Below, piece after piece: positions 1-10,435 of a stretch of DNA of 64,000 nt. Every line of letters starts with the position of its first letter. Positions within the stretch are counted from its first letter, which is position 1. Origin of the DNA: Toxonevra muliebris (lineage: Eukaryota > Arthropoda > Insecta > Diptera > Pallopteridae); the NCBI GenBank assembly GCA_963691655.1, contig OY829329.1, positions 19,420,708 through 19,484,707 on the forward strand, given 5' to 3'. The position numbers and the translations under genes were made by a program. Under the pieces are notes generated by a model, which had not been told where the DNA came from, made no database searches, and saw nothing but the letters and a program-made list of their open reading frames with translations.

Positions 1-1455
1 AATAAAAGTATAGAGAAACAATAGAGGTGCAAAAAGAGTTTTGAAATTTCTAAAATTAAATTTTGAGGTTATGGTAAGATAAATTAAAATTGGGGTGTAC
101 ATAAATCTAATAACAAAAAGTGAAAAAGTTAATCATGCACCCAAAAAGAGATAGAATTAAAACAATTTATGATATTTCCACTACTGAAAACTGCAGGCAA
201 GCAAATATACGTAAAATTAATAAATTCAAACTTTAAACTTATTAAACTTTGAGTTCTGATATCTCAGAAACAACAGAAGATAAAGGAAAACAAAGAAGAA
301 CATTAATTGAATTTATTCATAGAAAATAGAAATTGTTCAAACTTTTAAGAAGCTATAAAAAAATATAACTGCTTATGTTTTCCACTCGACATTACGAAAT
401 TAGATCGCAACTCAGTCGACCACTCGGGATGAAACATCACAGTGCTTAATTTTATGTCTAATGACACGTTTTTAGCCAGAGGCAATAATGTTAACTGCAT
501 TGCTTCTTTCGCCACAGAGTATGCTTAACCTTTATGTATATACCCCTGGTATCCGGGTACCTAAGATGAGCTTTTTCTGATATTTTTATGACAAAAATTA
601 ATCCTTTGATGCTGCTCTTTCTTGCACCTCTAATGTTAACAATTAAACTCAATACGTGGTACCCGGGTATCACGCATATAAACTTACGTAGAATTTTTCT
701 CTTGAACACATAAGGGTTAATCAACATATAGACAATTTTGGTACTTTATTAGTAATTTTAGGTCATACCGCCACAAAAAATGCACAAAAAAAAACTTATC
801 GCGGCATCAACAAAATATACTCAGAATAAGTAAATGAAACCAATGATTTTTTTGTGTTTGCCATAAAATATGTTTAAAAAAAAGTATATTACAGAGAGGT
901 TGAAATGGTGGCCGTTAATATTTGTGAAGCTATCTCTGTTTTATGGGTGAGATACTCTACTTCGCCATCATCAAGAATACGACACCCCGGGATAGCCACT
1001 CACCTGCCGATTAAAACGAGTTACAAATTTTTAGATGATTAAGAATCAGAAGATTTCGTTCGTAGAGAATTTTTAGTGTTTTTATGGAATTTAGTTCACA
1101 GAATTCTTGAATACATTTTTTCCCCTTTCTTTTTTTTTATTTTTCTTTATTTTTTCTTTAACATTAATTAACATATAAAATATAAACTTTTTAATTTAAT
1201 GATTAACAACATTTTAATCTGCCATTCTATATTTGAATTTAATTATTTTTAAGTTCCCATTACCACTAGGCAAGTATTTTGCTCGAGACCAGAAGTCTCG
1301 CTGTTTGCATTTCTACTAGGCATGCCTTCTTCAGCAGCCGACCCCTTTCTTCTTTACTCACTCACGAAGAAAACTTCCCTAATGGGAATGAGGACTAATT
1401 ACATTCATTGGTTATCAAAAAGCGTTATCATTAAGTGCAACATTCGTATGCAAAA
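1..1455. other. Non-coding flank with one MITE
   Basis: AT-rich sequence with no ORF that looks coding. Apart from the TTAA-flanked inverted-repeat element at 525-720, I see only homopolymer-rich DNA. It lies downstream of the minus-strand TACO1 gene, so its right edge should hold that gene's 3' UTR. Confidence 0.6.
525..720. mobile_element. piggyBac-type MITE (TTAA target)
   Basis: A short element bounded by TTAA at 525-528 and 717-720. The left end reads CCTTTATGTATAT and the reverse complement of the right end reads CCCTTATGTGTTC. A second pair of inverted blocks, GGTATCCGGGTACC-like, lies just inside. TTAA duplication with a CCC-type terminus is the hallmark of piggyBac transposons. At about 190 bp between the TTAAs it has no transposase and would depend on one encoded elsewhere. 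The minus ORF across it follows from the palindromic sequence and is not a gene. Confidence 0.55.
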
Positions 1456-2483
1456 TTAGTTACTCTCGTCGTATTCTACATTATCGTAAATGTCTTCCAG
1501 GCCGGGCATGTCACGTAATTTTTTAACAAAAGTTTCATATTCCCTTAGCTCGTCTTCCGAAAGGCGAACTAAATTCTATAGAAGACAAAAAAAAAACTAT
1601 ATGTTATTAACTGATTAAAACAAATACTAGACAAACTTGAATACCTTTGCTGTATAGATATGATCACTATTTTCGATAATATATCCTTTTCCTTCTAATG
1701 CTTTTCGGATAGTATTTATTTCAATTGGACTACAAATAAACTAAAAGGAAATAAAGTATTCTCCAAAGCAAATATTTTTCACACGCCTACATACATTAAC
1801 AGCACCATTTACTGCATCAATAACTTCAACTTCTTCAGCTCCACACTCAATAGCATCTTCTGTTGCACGTTCTTCAAAGCTTGGTTTTTGTTTCAATAGC
1901 TGTGAATCAAGTGTTGCTTCAATCAAACCAAAATCTTCAAACATATGACTAACATCAACGTATGTTGCACTGTAATAGGAATACATTATAATTTTCATGA
2001 ATACAAATGAACTAACATCTTGTTAATTTACCCAGATTTACGTAAAATTGGAGCAATATCCATTTTAAGACCCGCAAACCTATCTGTATAAAGGACAGCT
2101 ATTGCAAATACTTTTTGTTTATATCGCAAATTTAATTGGTATTTCTTTAGTTCCATTTTATTTGTTTGACATTTTTTTAGATTGTTTTGAATAGTCGCCA
2201 TGGGCATATTTTTTCGTACCGCTTCATCGACCACAGTCCGTAGTTGAGAGTTTAGTGCTGGATTTGTTGATCCACCCCCTTCCTGAACTGCTATACGAAT
2301 CATTCTACTAAGTCTCGTAAATTGTGCAGATTTTTCCCCATCCTTCTGCGCCTTTATGTGTTTAATATTCGCCCATTTTGAATGTCCTGCAAATATTGGA
2401 TTCTGCGTTGAATGTAATTGACGTAGTTGACAAGATCTCCATAATTCTTGATGAAACCTTAATAAATTCCGAGGTAGCAACAT
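1456..2483 (-). CDS. TACO1: TACO1/YebC-family mitochondrial translational activator
   Basis: Four coding exons on the minus strand: 2483-2032, 1969-1795, 1740-1645 and 1575-1456. All have GT..AG introns and continuous phase, giving 280 residues. The N-terminal 30 or so residues are rich in Arg and Leu with no acidic run, as in a mitochondrial presequence. The YebC signature follows: AGHSKWANIKHIKAQKD, then QEGGGSTNPALNSQLR and ARKNMP-like VRKNMPMATI. Exon 2 carries the acidic AIECGAEEVEV block, and exon 3 carries FICSPIEINTIRKAL. TACO1 proteins bind mitochondrial ribosomes and aid translation of COX1 and proline-rich stretches. Intron 2 is only 54 bp; reading through it ends at a TAG inside its acceptor, so the splice is needed. 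The gene is complete and diverges from Mob3. Confidence 0.92.
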
Positions 2484-5090
2484 ATTTTTTGTAATAGTGA
2501 AAAAGCAGGTGTTTTAAAATAATAATAATAGGGCAGCCGGCTGATTTTGACGTTCTTATTCATTACGTTACATTATTTGGTTATCTAAGAACGAGTACCA
2601 AGTGATTGATACAATAATTTGATCAAAATATTGGCAATTGCATTTAAACGCAATATATTGCCAATTCTTTTACACGCAAACGTATTTTTCTTTTTTTGAA
2701 TTTTCAATTAGATTTGTTTTTATTATTTTTTATCAGTAAAGAAATTATAACTTGAACTTAATGCCTTTGTCATATAAGACTCAACTTGTAGATAACTGAA
2801 GCTTTTTTTTTATTGCGGAACACATTCCCGATTTCCAATAAAGAAGTTATCTTGCCGGTAGGTCTACATAGTTGGCGAACGATGAAAGAAGAAAGGGGCG
2901 GTTGTGAACTTGCCAAAGTTAACATTTTCTGTAGGAGCTGTAGAAAATAATAATACCCTACACCAAAAAGATTATTAACTTTCATGAAAACTTCTTTCAT
3001 TTAATTATAACCAATTTAGAGAACAAACTAAATCAAGACACAAAGCTAGCTCGCAAGCGGGTGTAACTCTTGTACATATCATTTAAACTGCTCTTATTTT
3101 GAATTTTGTTTTCCATCAAGCTTTTTGGTCGATTTTTAAAACACCTTCAATTTCCTCTTTTCCAAAATTTTTGCTGATATTTTGACATTTTAGTAGCGCA
3201 TTACTGCTAATTTAAAAGTTAAAAAAAAAAAGTAAAAATAAAAATTGGGTATAATTACAAGAGTACAACATTACAAAAACACATGTTTTGTTGGTGCAAA
3301 GAATGTTAAATGTGAAAATCTCTTGGCGTAAAAATACGCCTTTGAGACAAAAGTCTCTTAAAGAAAAAAAAGAAAACAGTTTCGCTGCAAACGCCACCTT
3401 CTATTCATTCATCATGATTTGGATACACAAAATAAACATATTGCCATAGATATAACTTAGCCGATGAAAAGAACATCAGCATCGGCTTAGTCTGTTAAAA
3501 TTCATTAGCTTCGATGTGCCGTTTGAGCCAAAACGACTAGGAGTTTTGATAAAAAAAAAACAATAAAAGTGAAATTTGACAGAAATGTGATAAAATATAG
3601 AATCTCTCGACTATTTATTTAACAAAAGAAGAAAGTTTCAGAAAATGTTGCGAAATCACGTGAAATTAGTAAATAACGATATTATTTTAAAAAATGTTTA
3701 TTAAAAATAAAAGAATAATCTAATCATCAAAGCATCGCCAATAACAAACTCTCCATTGACTCATTGATGTAAATAATAGATAGCATTAAAAATATAAACA
3801 AGTGGTATTTATATATTTAAAAATATATTCAGTTCACATAATTCCAAATCTCCTGCATAATTGTATTTATAGAAGTGTTTAAATATGTGCAGTAAATTAT
3901 GAGCATCCGCTTTGGCAATCGATTGGTGAAGTGTTTGATGGTTCGGCAAAAACGTTTCTCCTGTCCTAATGTTCACGTCACAAATGAAATTTTAATATTA
4001 AATGCCGATAATTTACTCTAAATTTTAGCTTAGCAAAAATTTGCAACATCAATTAATTGTATAGTGCTACCAAATGCGATTGCTGCTCTTCCCACACTCC
4101 TCTAAAATTTAGATTTCTATGCAAATTCAATGTTGCTATTTTCTACCTGATTGTAAGACTTAAGTATTTAGATATTTTTATATTTTATATTGCATTTTAG
4201 ATATTTCAATGCTTTTTTGTACTTTCCCTGCAGATATTTTGGCGGGATTTGATTCCAATTGGAATATATACTACTGATATACGTTTTTTAAATTAGCTTG
4301 CAATTTTACTTGGCTTATATTAAAGCCAATCCATCTTTTCCATAGCCTTGTAACAGGAAAAATATTTGTTTTTTCAGCTTATGGTTATGGTTGGCAACAT
4401 GAACACTCATGCGAAGTAGGTGTTTTCCTCTGGTATCACAATTTTCTTTATGTGTGCACTTGAAATAACCATCGACTGATAAGAGCCTATTTTGAATAGA
4501 GTGACCAGACGCCCCGAAATGCCCCCTCTTAAATTATTACAGCACAATAATACAATAGGGGTTTGCTGTTATAATTTTCAACTGTTCAAACATTACATTC
4601 CAAAGTATTTTGTTTCTGTAAATATAAAAACATATTAATTTAATAAATATCAAATATATGACATGCTTTAGTGCCTTTTTACAACAATTGTGCAACGTAC
4701 GATAAGAATAAAAAATAAATTCTGCGTTGTATAATTTAAAAAAAAAAAAAAAATTAAATAGCAAAACCATTTGTACATATTGGTGAAACCCTTAAGTACA
4801 TAAGGTAACTCCGAATTGGCTATGAAAAATCTGGTCAGCCTAATTATGAATGCTCGTTATTAGTTCGTCAACCATTTGGATATATTTAAAATATCACTTG
4901 TTTTTACTTTAGTTATTTGTATTTATGTATTTATAATCGAGTATTAATTTGTTTTCAGCATTATACATAAAACTGGTTCTTTGGCATTTCTAAAAACGTT
5001 TGTGTTCTCATTACTAACAACTCAGAATTTTTAATAATTTGAAATAGTATCAAAAGAAAATTAAAATATTATTATTTTCAGAGTGACAGA
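2484..5090. other. Divergent intergenic region between TACO1 and Mob3
   Basis: About 2.6 kb of AT-rich DNA between two divergently transcribed genes. It should contain both promoters and the Mob3 5' UTR. A splice acceptor (ATTATTTTCAG) ends 10 bases before the Mob3 start codon, so an upstream non-coding Mob3 exon is likely, but I cannot place it. One hAT-type MITE sits at 4497-4842. No other gene is visible. Confidence 0.5.
4497..4842. mobile_element. hAT-type MITE
   Basis: Inverted termini TAGAGTGACCAGA and TCTGGTCAGCCTA match at 11 of 13 positions. The flanking 8-mers are ATTTTGAA (4489-4496) and ATTATGAA (4843-4850), 7 of 8 identical, as expected for a decayed hAT target-site duplication. 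The 346-bp interior is AT-rich and non-coding. Confidence 0.5.
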
Positions 5091-6671
5091 ATGGCGTTGA
5101 ATGGGTTTTTAGAATTCTTTCAAAAGGGAAAGGTATTTATATTAAAATTGTCTCCTATAAAGGTTCGATTATAAATACATCAAATAAATAAATAAAAATA
5201 AATCGTTTCAGACATTCCGCCCAAAGAAACGTTTCACTGCGGGAACAATTCGTTACTCATTGCACAAGCAGGCGCAGGCTAGTTTACAGTCTGGAATTAA
5301 CTTGCGGCAAGTAGTGCGCTTGCCAGAAGGTGAAAATATGAACGATTGGCTGGCAGTTCATGGTAAAATTAAAAAGAAAAAGATTTTAAGTTTACTAATC
5401 AAATGTATTATTATATTTATAATATTTTTTATTTTAGTTGTGGATTTTTTCAATCGCATAAATCTAATATACGGTACTGTGTCGGAATATTGTAATGAAA
5501 CAACATGCCCGACCATGTCTGGTGGTTCTAGATATGAATATCTATGGGCTGATGGCGAAAGGTGCGTATATACCGGGGGTTTCACTAATGACGTGCTAAA
5601 CTTGTTGGTTGGATCAGTGTTTTTTTAAACTACATGGGTGTTTTTTAGGAGACTATGAAAATTAAATCTAGAGGTTAATTTTCAAAGTCATGACTTAAGT
5701 TCATGTCAATTTCGTTATTTGAAGTTATATATAAACAGGTTAATGAACAAATGTAGTCATCACAACAACAATGTATATGTATATGTTTGGAAATGTACCG
5801 TTAAAAATTTAAAATTAATTTTAATTTATTGGAGCTAGTCATAGAAAATTGCTTATAAACTTAAGTTTTACTGCATAAGAGAGGCCACAAATGTAGACGT
5901 GCTAGTTATAGCTAGTCAAAGTTCAAAATTTAAGAAAATAAGGAGTGAAAATTAAATAAAACTTTTTTCTCAAAATTTCATGTAATAAAGTTGTTTGTTG
6001 CTATAAAAATAACACTGTGCAAAAATTTGATGTTTTACAAAATCAAATGGCGAATGAAAAAGGGTATTGCGAGTTTGCACCGCACCAACCTGCCTTAGCA
6101 TCCTAGTATTTCGAAATATTACATATTTCATAAAATTTTAATTTATTTCTCACTTACAGCTATAAAAAACCAACAGCATTGCCCGCACCTAAATACGTAG
6201 AATGTCTAATGGTTTGGATAGAAGCTCAAATTAATAACGAAGCTGTTTTTCCTGTTTCAACGGGTACAACAACACTATTTAATATTACAATACTTAAAAA
6301 AAAATCTTACAACTTTTCTTTACATACTTGCTTAATTATGTATTCTACTTTTAGATGTACCCTTTCCAAAAACATTTAATACATTTTGTCGGAAAATTTT
6401 AACACGCTTATTTCGCGTTTTTGTCCATGTCTATATACACCATTTTGATCGTATAGTTAGCATTGGTGCAGTAAGTATTAATATCTATTTATATCTAATA
6501 GACTGTTATGTTTTAAAACTTTCTAAATTCTCTCTTTATACACAGGAAGCCCATGTGAATGCGTGCTATAAACATTTTTATTATTTTGTCCAAGAATTTG
6601 ATTTGATATCCAGTAAAGAATTAGAGCCATTGCAAGAAATGACATCGCGTATATGCAAAGATAAAGATTAA
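5091..6671 (+). CDS. Mob3: MOB kinase activator-like 3 (Mob3)
   Basis: Six coding exons: 5091-5132, 5212-5362, 5438-5561, 6160-6263, 6355-6470 and 6546-6671. Every junction is GT..AG with matching phase, giving a complete 220-residue protein, the usual MOB length. Diagnostic MOB3 strings are [65 protein letters not shown] and [15 protein letters not shown]. The fold's zinc ligands are present: C83, C88, H165 and H170, spaced as in MOB1. MOB proteins are small adaptors that bind and activate NDR/LATS or MST-type kinases in Hippo-related signalling; MOB3 members are the divergent group reported to bind MST1. The acceptor just before the ATG suggests a separate 5' UTR exon. Nothing is broken. 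Confidence 0.96.
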
Positions 6672-6787
6672 ATTTAGATAAAATCTCGTTCCTAAGTTTA
6701 AATTTATAATTACGAATAAGTTGTATTTTAATGTATTTTAGTTAAAAAATTTGTGTGTTTTTTTTAAAACAAAAAATTGGAATCTCA

Positions 6788-6798
6788 AATAAAATAAA
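6788..6798 (+). terminator. Mob3 polyadenylation signals
   Basis: Two overlapping AATAAA hexamers lie about 120 bases past the Mob3 stop codon, followed by a T/G-rich stretch. They are the first good poly(A) signals downstream of the gene. Confidence 0.55.
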
Positions 6799-7145
6799 AT
6801 ATTGTATAGGATATTGTTGCCTTGTACACATTTGACCGTCATACTACTTTTTGGGATAAACTCAATTAATTTATTTTTGTGGAATAAATTATATTAATGT
6901 ATTTTGTGGAAAAATTGCTCTATTAATTAATTTGGTTAATTTTGATTCGATTAGTGCAAAGTAGTGAACCATCCTGTTTTTCAAACTATCAACAGCAGAT
7001 CATTCGGTTTCACCCAAATCGTGAACAAATATTGGTGAATGAATTTTACTTCAAAATTAATTCTTTTATTTTCGACCATAAGAGCAATGGTAGAAGAGAA
7101 CAAAATAGGTATCGGTAATTTCGGAGAAAAAAGAAATGGAATGAA

Positions 7146-7405
7146 ACATGGTGAAATCATGTATAAGGTGACAGCAAGATTTCATCTTGGTAAAAACGAC
7201 ACATCGTTGTTGTTGCGTCAGATGCTATTAAATGCCAAAATCAACAAAACAATAACAACACATCTTTTTTGTTGCGGCCATAATGCAGTTAATGCCAAAA
7301 TCGAGAAAAAACATAAATGAACAATCAAAAGTAAACAATGATTTTGACACGAAGAAAGAAGAAGAATTGGTTACTGGTATCTTCACCTAGTATAAATCCA
7401 CCTTG
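7146..7405 (+). repeat. Partial copy of the CAAGGTGAATTTA foldback repeat
   Basis: This stretch is clearly homologous to 49318-49645, in the same orientation. Shared blocks include GGTGAAATCATGTA, GTTGCGGCCATAATG, AATCAAAAGTAAACAATG and a closing TAAATCCACCTTG, against TAAATTCACCTTG in the other copy. Only one arm of the foldback is present here. The 93-codon ORF over it is carried by the repeat. Confidence 0.6.
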
Positions 7406-7584
7406 GAATGAAATTTGGGAGGAATGAGGTTCGCAAATTTAAAACCGTGTATTTTTGTATGAGAGGAAACTCTTCTCGCATCTGTTGAATGGCGGTAACG
7501 GCAATAATCCCGCCACTGCGGAAGCCGGGTTTAGGTGGTCTGACTATTGTCCGTTGCAAAGAGCATGCAAAACACATGCACTAG

Positions 7585-8165
7585 TGATTTGAATCTCAGC
7601 GTACTCTGCCTAATCCACAAGAAATGCGATCCCACGATTTGCGTTAACTATCGTTGGGTCTTATCTTTTTTGTCTTATTAATATCGCATTCATGGTTCTA
7701 TTGAGCGTATTGGGTGAAAAACTGAAGTCCATCGTCAACAAATTTATTGGGCCTTATGAGTGTGGCTTCAGGACTGTTCACTCTACGTCAAATCCTAGAA
7801 AAGACCTGAGAAAAACAGATTGAGATCTTCTATCTATTCGTCGATTATAAAGCCGCATTTGATAGCACGATTTGCGATTGATTTGACCTGGGTTGGATAA
7901 CTCTGTGAACCTTACTAAGCTTTGCAAAATAACATAGATCGATACCATCAGTGCAGTTAAAATTCGAATTGACCTCTCCGTGCCATTTGATGCCAACCGA
8001 GATCGTACGATTTCTTCAAACTTATGCTGGAGGAAATATTTTTAGCTACAAATATCGACAATTCCGGTACTATCTTTTACTTCCACACGCTAATGATATT
8101 GACATTAATTAACCTCAACGCGCCAGCAGTCAGCATAGTCTTCTTCAACCTGTAAAATGAGTCGC
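7585..8165 (+). pseudogene. Decayed LINE reverse transcriptase, 5' fragment
   Basis: Reading all three plus frames recovers a broken non-LTR reverse transcriptase: an IHKKCDPTICVNYR-like block, then FTLRQILEKT, LFVDYKAAFDST, and a corrupted YADD box read as HANDIDI. Stops and frameshifts occur throughout. The copy is interrupted at 8166-8177, the target site of the LOA-like element, and resumes at 14179. The clade is not certain from such a short decayed piece; an RTE- or Jockey-like LINE is my best guess. Confidence 0.65.
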
Positions 8166-8177
8166 ATGAGTGGATTT
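8166..8177 (+). repeat. Left target-site duplication of the LOA-like element
   Basis: ATGAGTGGATTT, repeated exactly at 14167-14178. The flanks differ immediately outside both copies, so the duplication is 12 bp. Confidence 0.85.
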
Positions 8178-8741
8178 GGGGTCGTCAGGCCATCAGTCAC
8201 TTAAGGGGACCAACGCACATTTCGATGTGTGCCGTAATTAAGTGATATGATGGAAGTGTGGACTAACACCTCCTCGTGGTGACGGCTGGAAACAGTTGCA
8301 TGTCAGATGACTGATACGCAAACTGTTATCTGGTAACAGAGCACATCAGATGTCTGATATGCAACTGGCTAAGATAGTTCAGGCGGAGGGAGCAAACCCT
8401 CTTAAATAAAAACTCCCCTAATCCAGGGTGTCACGCGACCCGTGCCTATTGGTTTGGCAGCCAGGGGATTAACACTCGTAGACTGGTGTGCACGGATCCT
8501 ACGTCTGTTTTTACACAGGTACTTGTACTTATGTGAAATCAGCACTTGGGACCCGTGTGCGTCTGATACTAGTGTTAAGAATAGGCTGTCTGCGAACGGA
8601 GCCTCCTTGATACACGGCCGCCTCAAGGAGTAAGTGTGGCCTTACCATGGCAGACGGGCTATGTCATGGTGGACCAACCCCTTCCCGCTTCTATAGTTGA
8701 CCGCCAAGCCCGCTCAGGCAGGCTAGTGGTCGTATTTTAAA

Positions 8742-10430
8742 ATGAGCAAAAAAAATAATAAAGCAAAAAATTTAAACCAGCGGGGATTAACCGCAACGGA
8801 ACTCGCAGATCGAATGGAGCATGAGCTACGTGATGAAGATCTGCGAGCTTCCACAAGCAGGGGTTCACCCAGGTCGAGAGGGCCAGCAAGGTGTCAGGCA
8901 ACGACTGCACCTAAGCGAAGACGGAGCTTTGAGGGTAACCGTATGATGACCAGCAAAACCAAGGTAGGGGTACCAGCTGTCAGTGCATTAGCACCGATAG
9001 CTGAGTCCCATACAATGGCTTACGCTGGTGTGGTAGCCGCGGGAACTAGTGCAATAGCACCAGTGACCGTGTTAGCCGCGGGAACTGGAGCAATAGCACC
9101 AGCGCCCGTGGTAACCACACAAGCGACTGGCATCGTACCCAGTACAGCTCATACAGAGGTCTCAGCGGCCGGTGCAATAGCACCGGCTGGTGTGACTTCA
9201 GTAAGGGCTCGAGATGTCTTTCTAGCAAAGGTGGCTAGTGCATTCGCACCAGCGGCTAATGCTACGGAGACATCGACGGGGAAAAGTTACCCCAGGGAGC
9301 ACAAACGCCGAGAGTTGAAGGTACCACCAATTGGGCAGCCAGGTGGTATGGACGACCCACTAAGGAAGGGCCTTAGTGGGGCAGGGTCCAGGTGGTATCT
9401 TAGATACCTGGAGCAGGGGCTGGAACCTGCTGTAGCAAGGAAGAAGGCAGAGGAGCATAAAGCCAAGCCGTCCGAAGGTACTTCCCAGGAACCTCGAGAA
9501 AGGAAAAGGGGAAGCTCGGTCATCACTCCACCGCAAAAACAGGAGGTGAAGAAACCGAGGACGGATACGGTGGTTGCAGGCTCATCTGCAGGAAGAGTGG
9601 TGTGCGGCAAGACGTACGCGGGGGTTGCGAAAGCAGTTAGGATGGCAGTGTTGCCAAGGGAATATCCCGAGGTAACATTGTCATCCGAGCAGCTTTCGGC
9701 CCTAGAAGACGCCATCCTGGAAGAGGTGGCAAAGGGATGGGCACACAAGCTGAAGTTTGAGGGTATCCATTTCAGGCCGGGTTATCTACTCATCGACTGC
9801 AAAGATGTGCAGTCAGCCGAATGGCTGAAAGGAGTAGCCCCGAAGCTAACGGCCTGGAATGGACCCCCTCTCATTTCATGTGTAGGTGATGATGTTCCCA
9901 AGTCGCACGTGGTGACTATTTTCTTCCCCAGGAGCCTGGGCCAGACGTCAGAACGGATACTGGCCCTACTCAATGCCCAAAACGAGGGCCTCCGAACAAA
10001 CCTCTGGAAGGCATTGAAGGCTCGTGAGGAAGGAAATGGTCAGTTACTGACGATAAGTATGGATGAGCTATCGTTTGAAGCCATCCGTACTTCAGGGGGC
10101 GTCATCAACTACCGGTTTGGTGAGGTCACGGTGCACGGGGTGCACAAACGGGCCACGGAAGAGGACACCTCGAATCCCGAGCCAGAAGCAGTCAGCAATG
10201 ACGAGCCGAAAGCAACGGAAAGAGTGCACTCAGCCGTGGTCGAGGTGGAGGTCGATACTCTACCAACATCAGCCGCGAGCGAAATGGAAGGCATAGTACT
10301 CCCATCTTCGACCGCGACTGAAGTTGAGGGAATCGACCTCTCCCTTCTCAATATGGACTGCCCCATAGATGAGGAGGAAGAAAGGATGTTGTTGAGTGGC
10401 AGTAGTAGGGGCAAAAGCCCCGCTAAGTAA
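8742..10430 (+). CDS. LOA-like ORF1 (gag-like RNA-binding protein)
   Basis: 562 residues, starting at the ATG in TTTTAAAATGAGC and stopping 5 bases before ORF2. Residues about 70-170 are Ala/Pro/Val-rich with an internal repeat of 13 residues (AAGTSAIAPVTVL then AAGTGAIAPAPVV). Residues about 205-240 hold a Gly/Tyr/Leu-rich motif (GLSGAGSRWYLRYLEQGL) seen in other insect LOA-type gag proteins. The C-terminal half (about 310-475) resembles the DUF4780 region common in insect retroelements. The tail is acidic. ORF1 proteins of non-LTR elements coat element RNA and help bring it to the target. I see no CCHC zinc knuckle. Confidence 0.8.
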   Translation: MSKKNNKAKNLNQRGLTATELADRMEHELRDEDLRASTSRGSPRSRGPARCQATTAPKRRRSFEGNRMMTSKTKVGVPAVSALAPIAESHTMAYAGVVAAGTSAIAPVTVLAAGTGAIAPAPVVTTQATGIVPSTAHTEVSAAGAIAPAGVTSVRARDVFLAKVASAFAPAANATETSTGKSYPREHKRRELKVPPIGQPGGMDDPLRKGLSGAGSRWYLRYLEQGLEPAVARKKAEEHKAKPSEGTSQEPRERKRGSSVITPPQKQEVKKPRTDTVVAGSSAGRVVCGKTYAGVAKAVRMAVLPREYPEVTLSSEQLSALEDAILEEVAKGWAHKLKFEGIHFRPGYLLIDCKDVQSAEWLKGVAPKLTAWNGPPLISCVGDDVPKSHVVTIFFPRSLGQTSERILALLNAQNEGLRTNLWKALKAREEGNGQLLTISMDELSFEAIRTSGGVINYRFGEVTVHGVHKRATEEDTSNPEPEAVSNDEPKATERVHSAVVEVEVDTLPTSAASEMEGIVLPSSTATEVEGIDLSLLNMDCPIDEEEERMLLSGSSRGKSPAK

Positions 10431-10435
10431 GCTCT

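Noticed and set aside
491..727. 78-codon minus-strand ORF
   Set aside because: It coincides with the palindromic TTAA element and its sequence is explained by the inverted repeats.
5260..5628. 122-codon ORF taken as a single gene
   Set aside because: It reads through Mob3 intron 2; the proper exons 5212-5362 and 5438-5561 with GT..AG junctions reproduce the MOB fold.
9287..9748. Minus-strand ORFs antisense to the LOA-like ORF1 and ORF2
   Set aside because: They are shadows of two much longer ORFs with clear domains; none shows its own protein signature.
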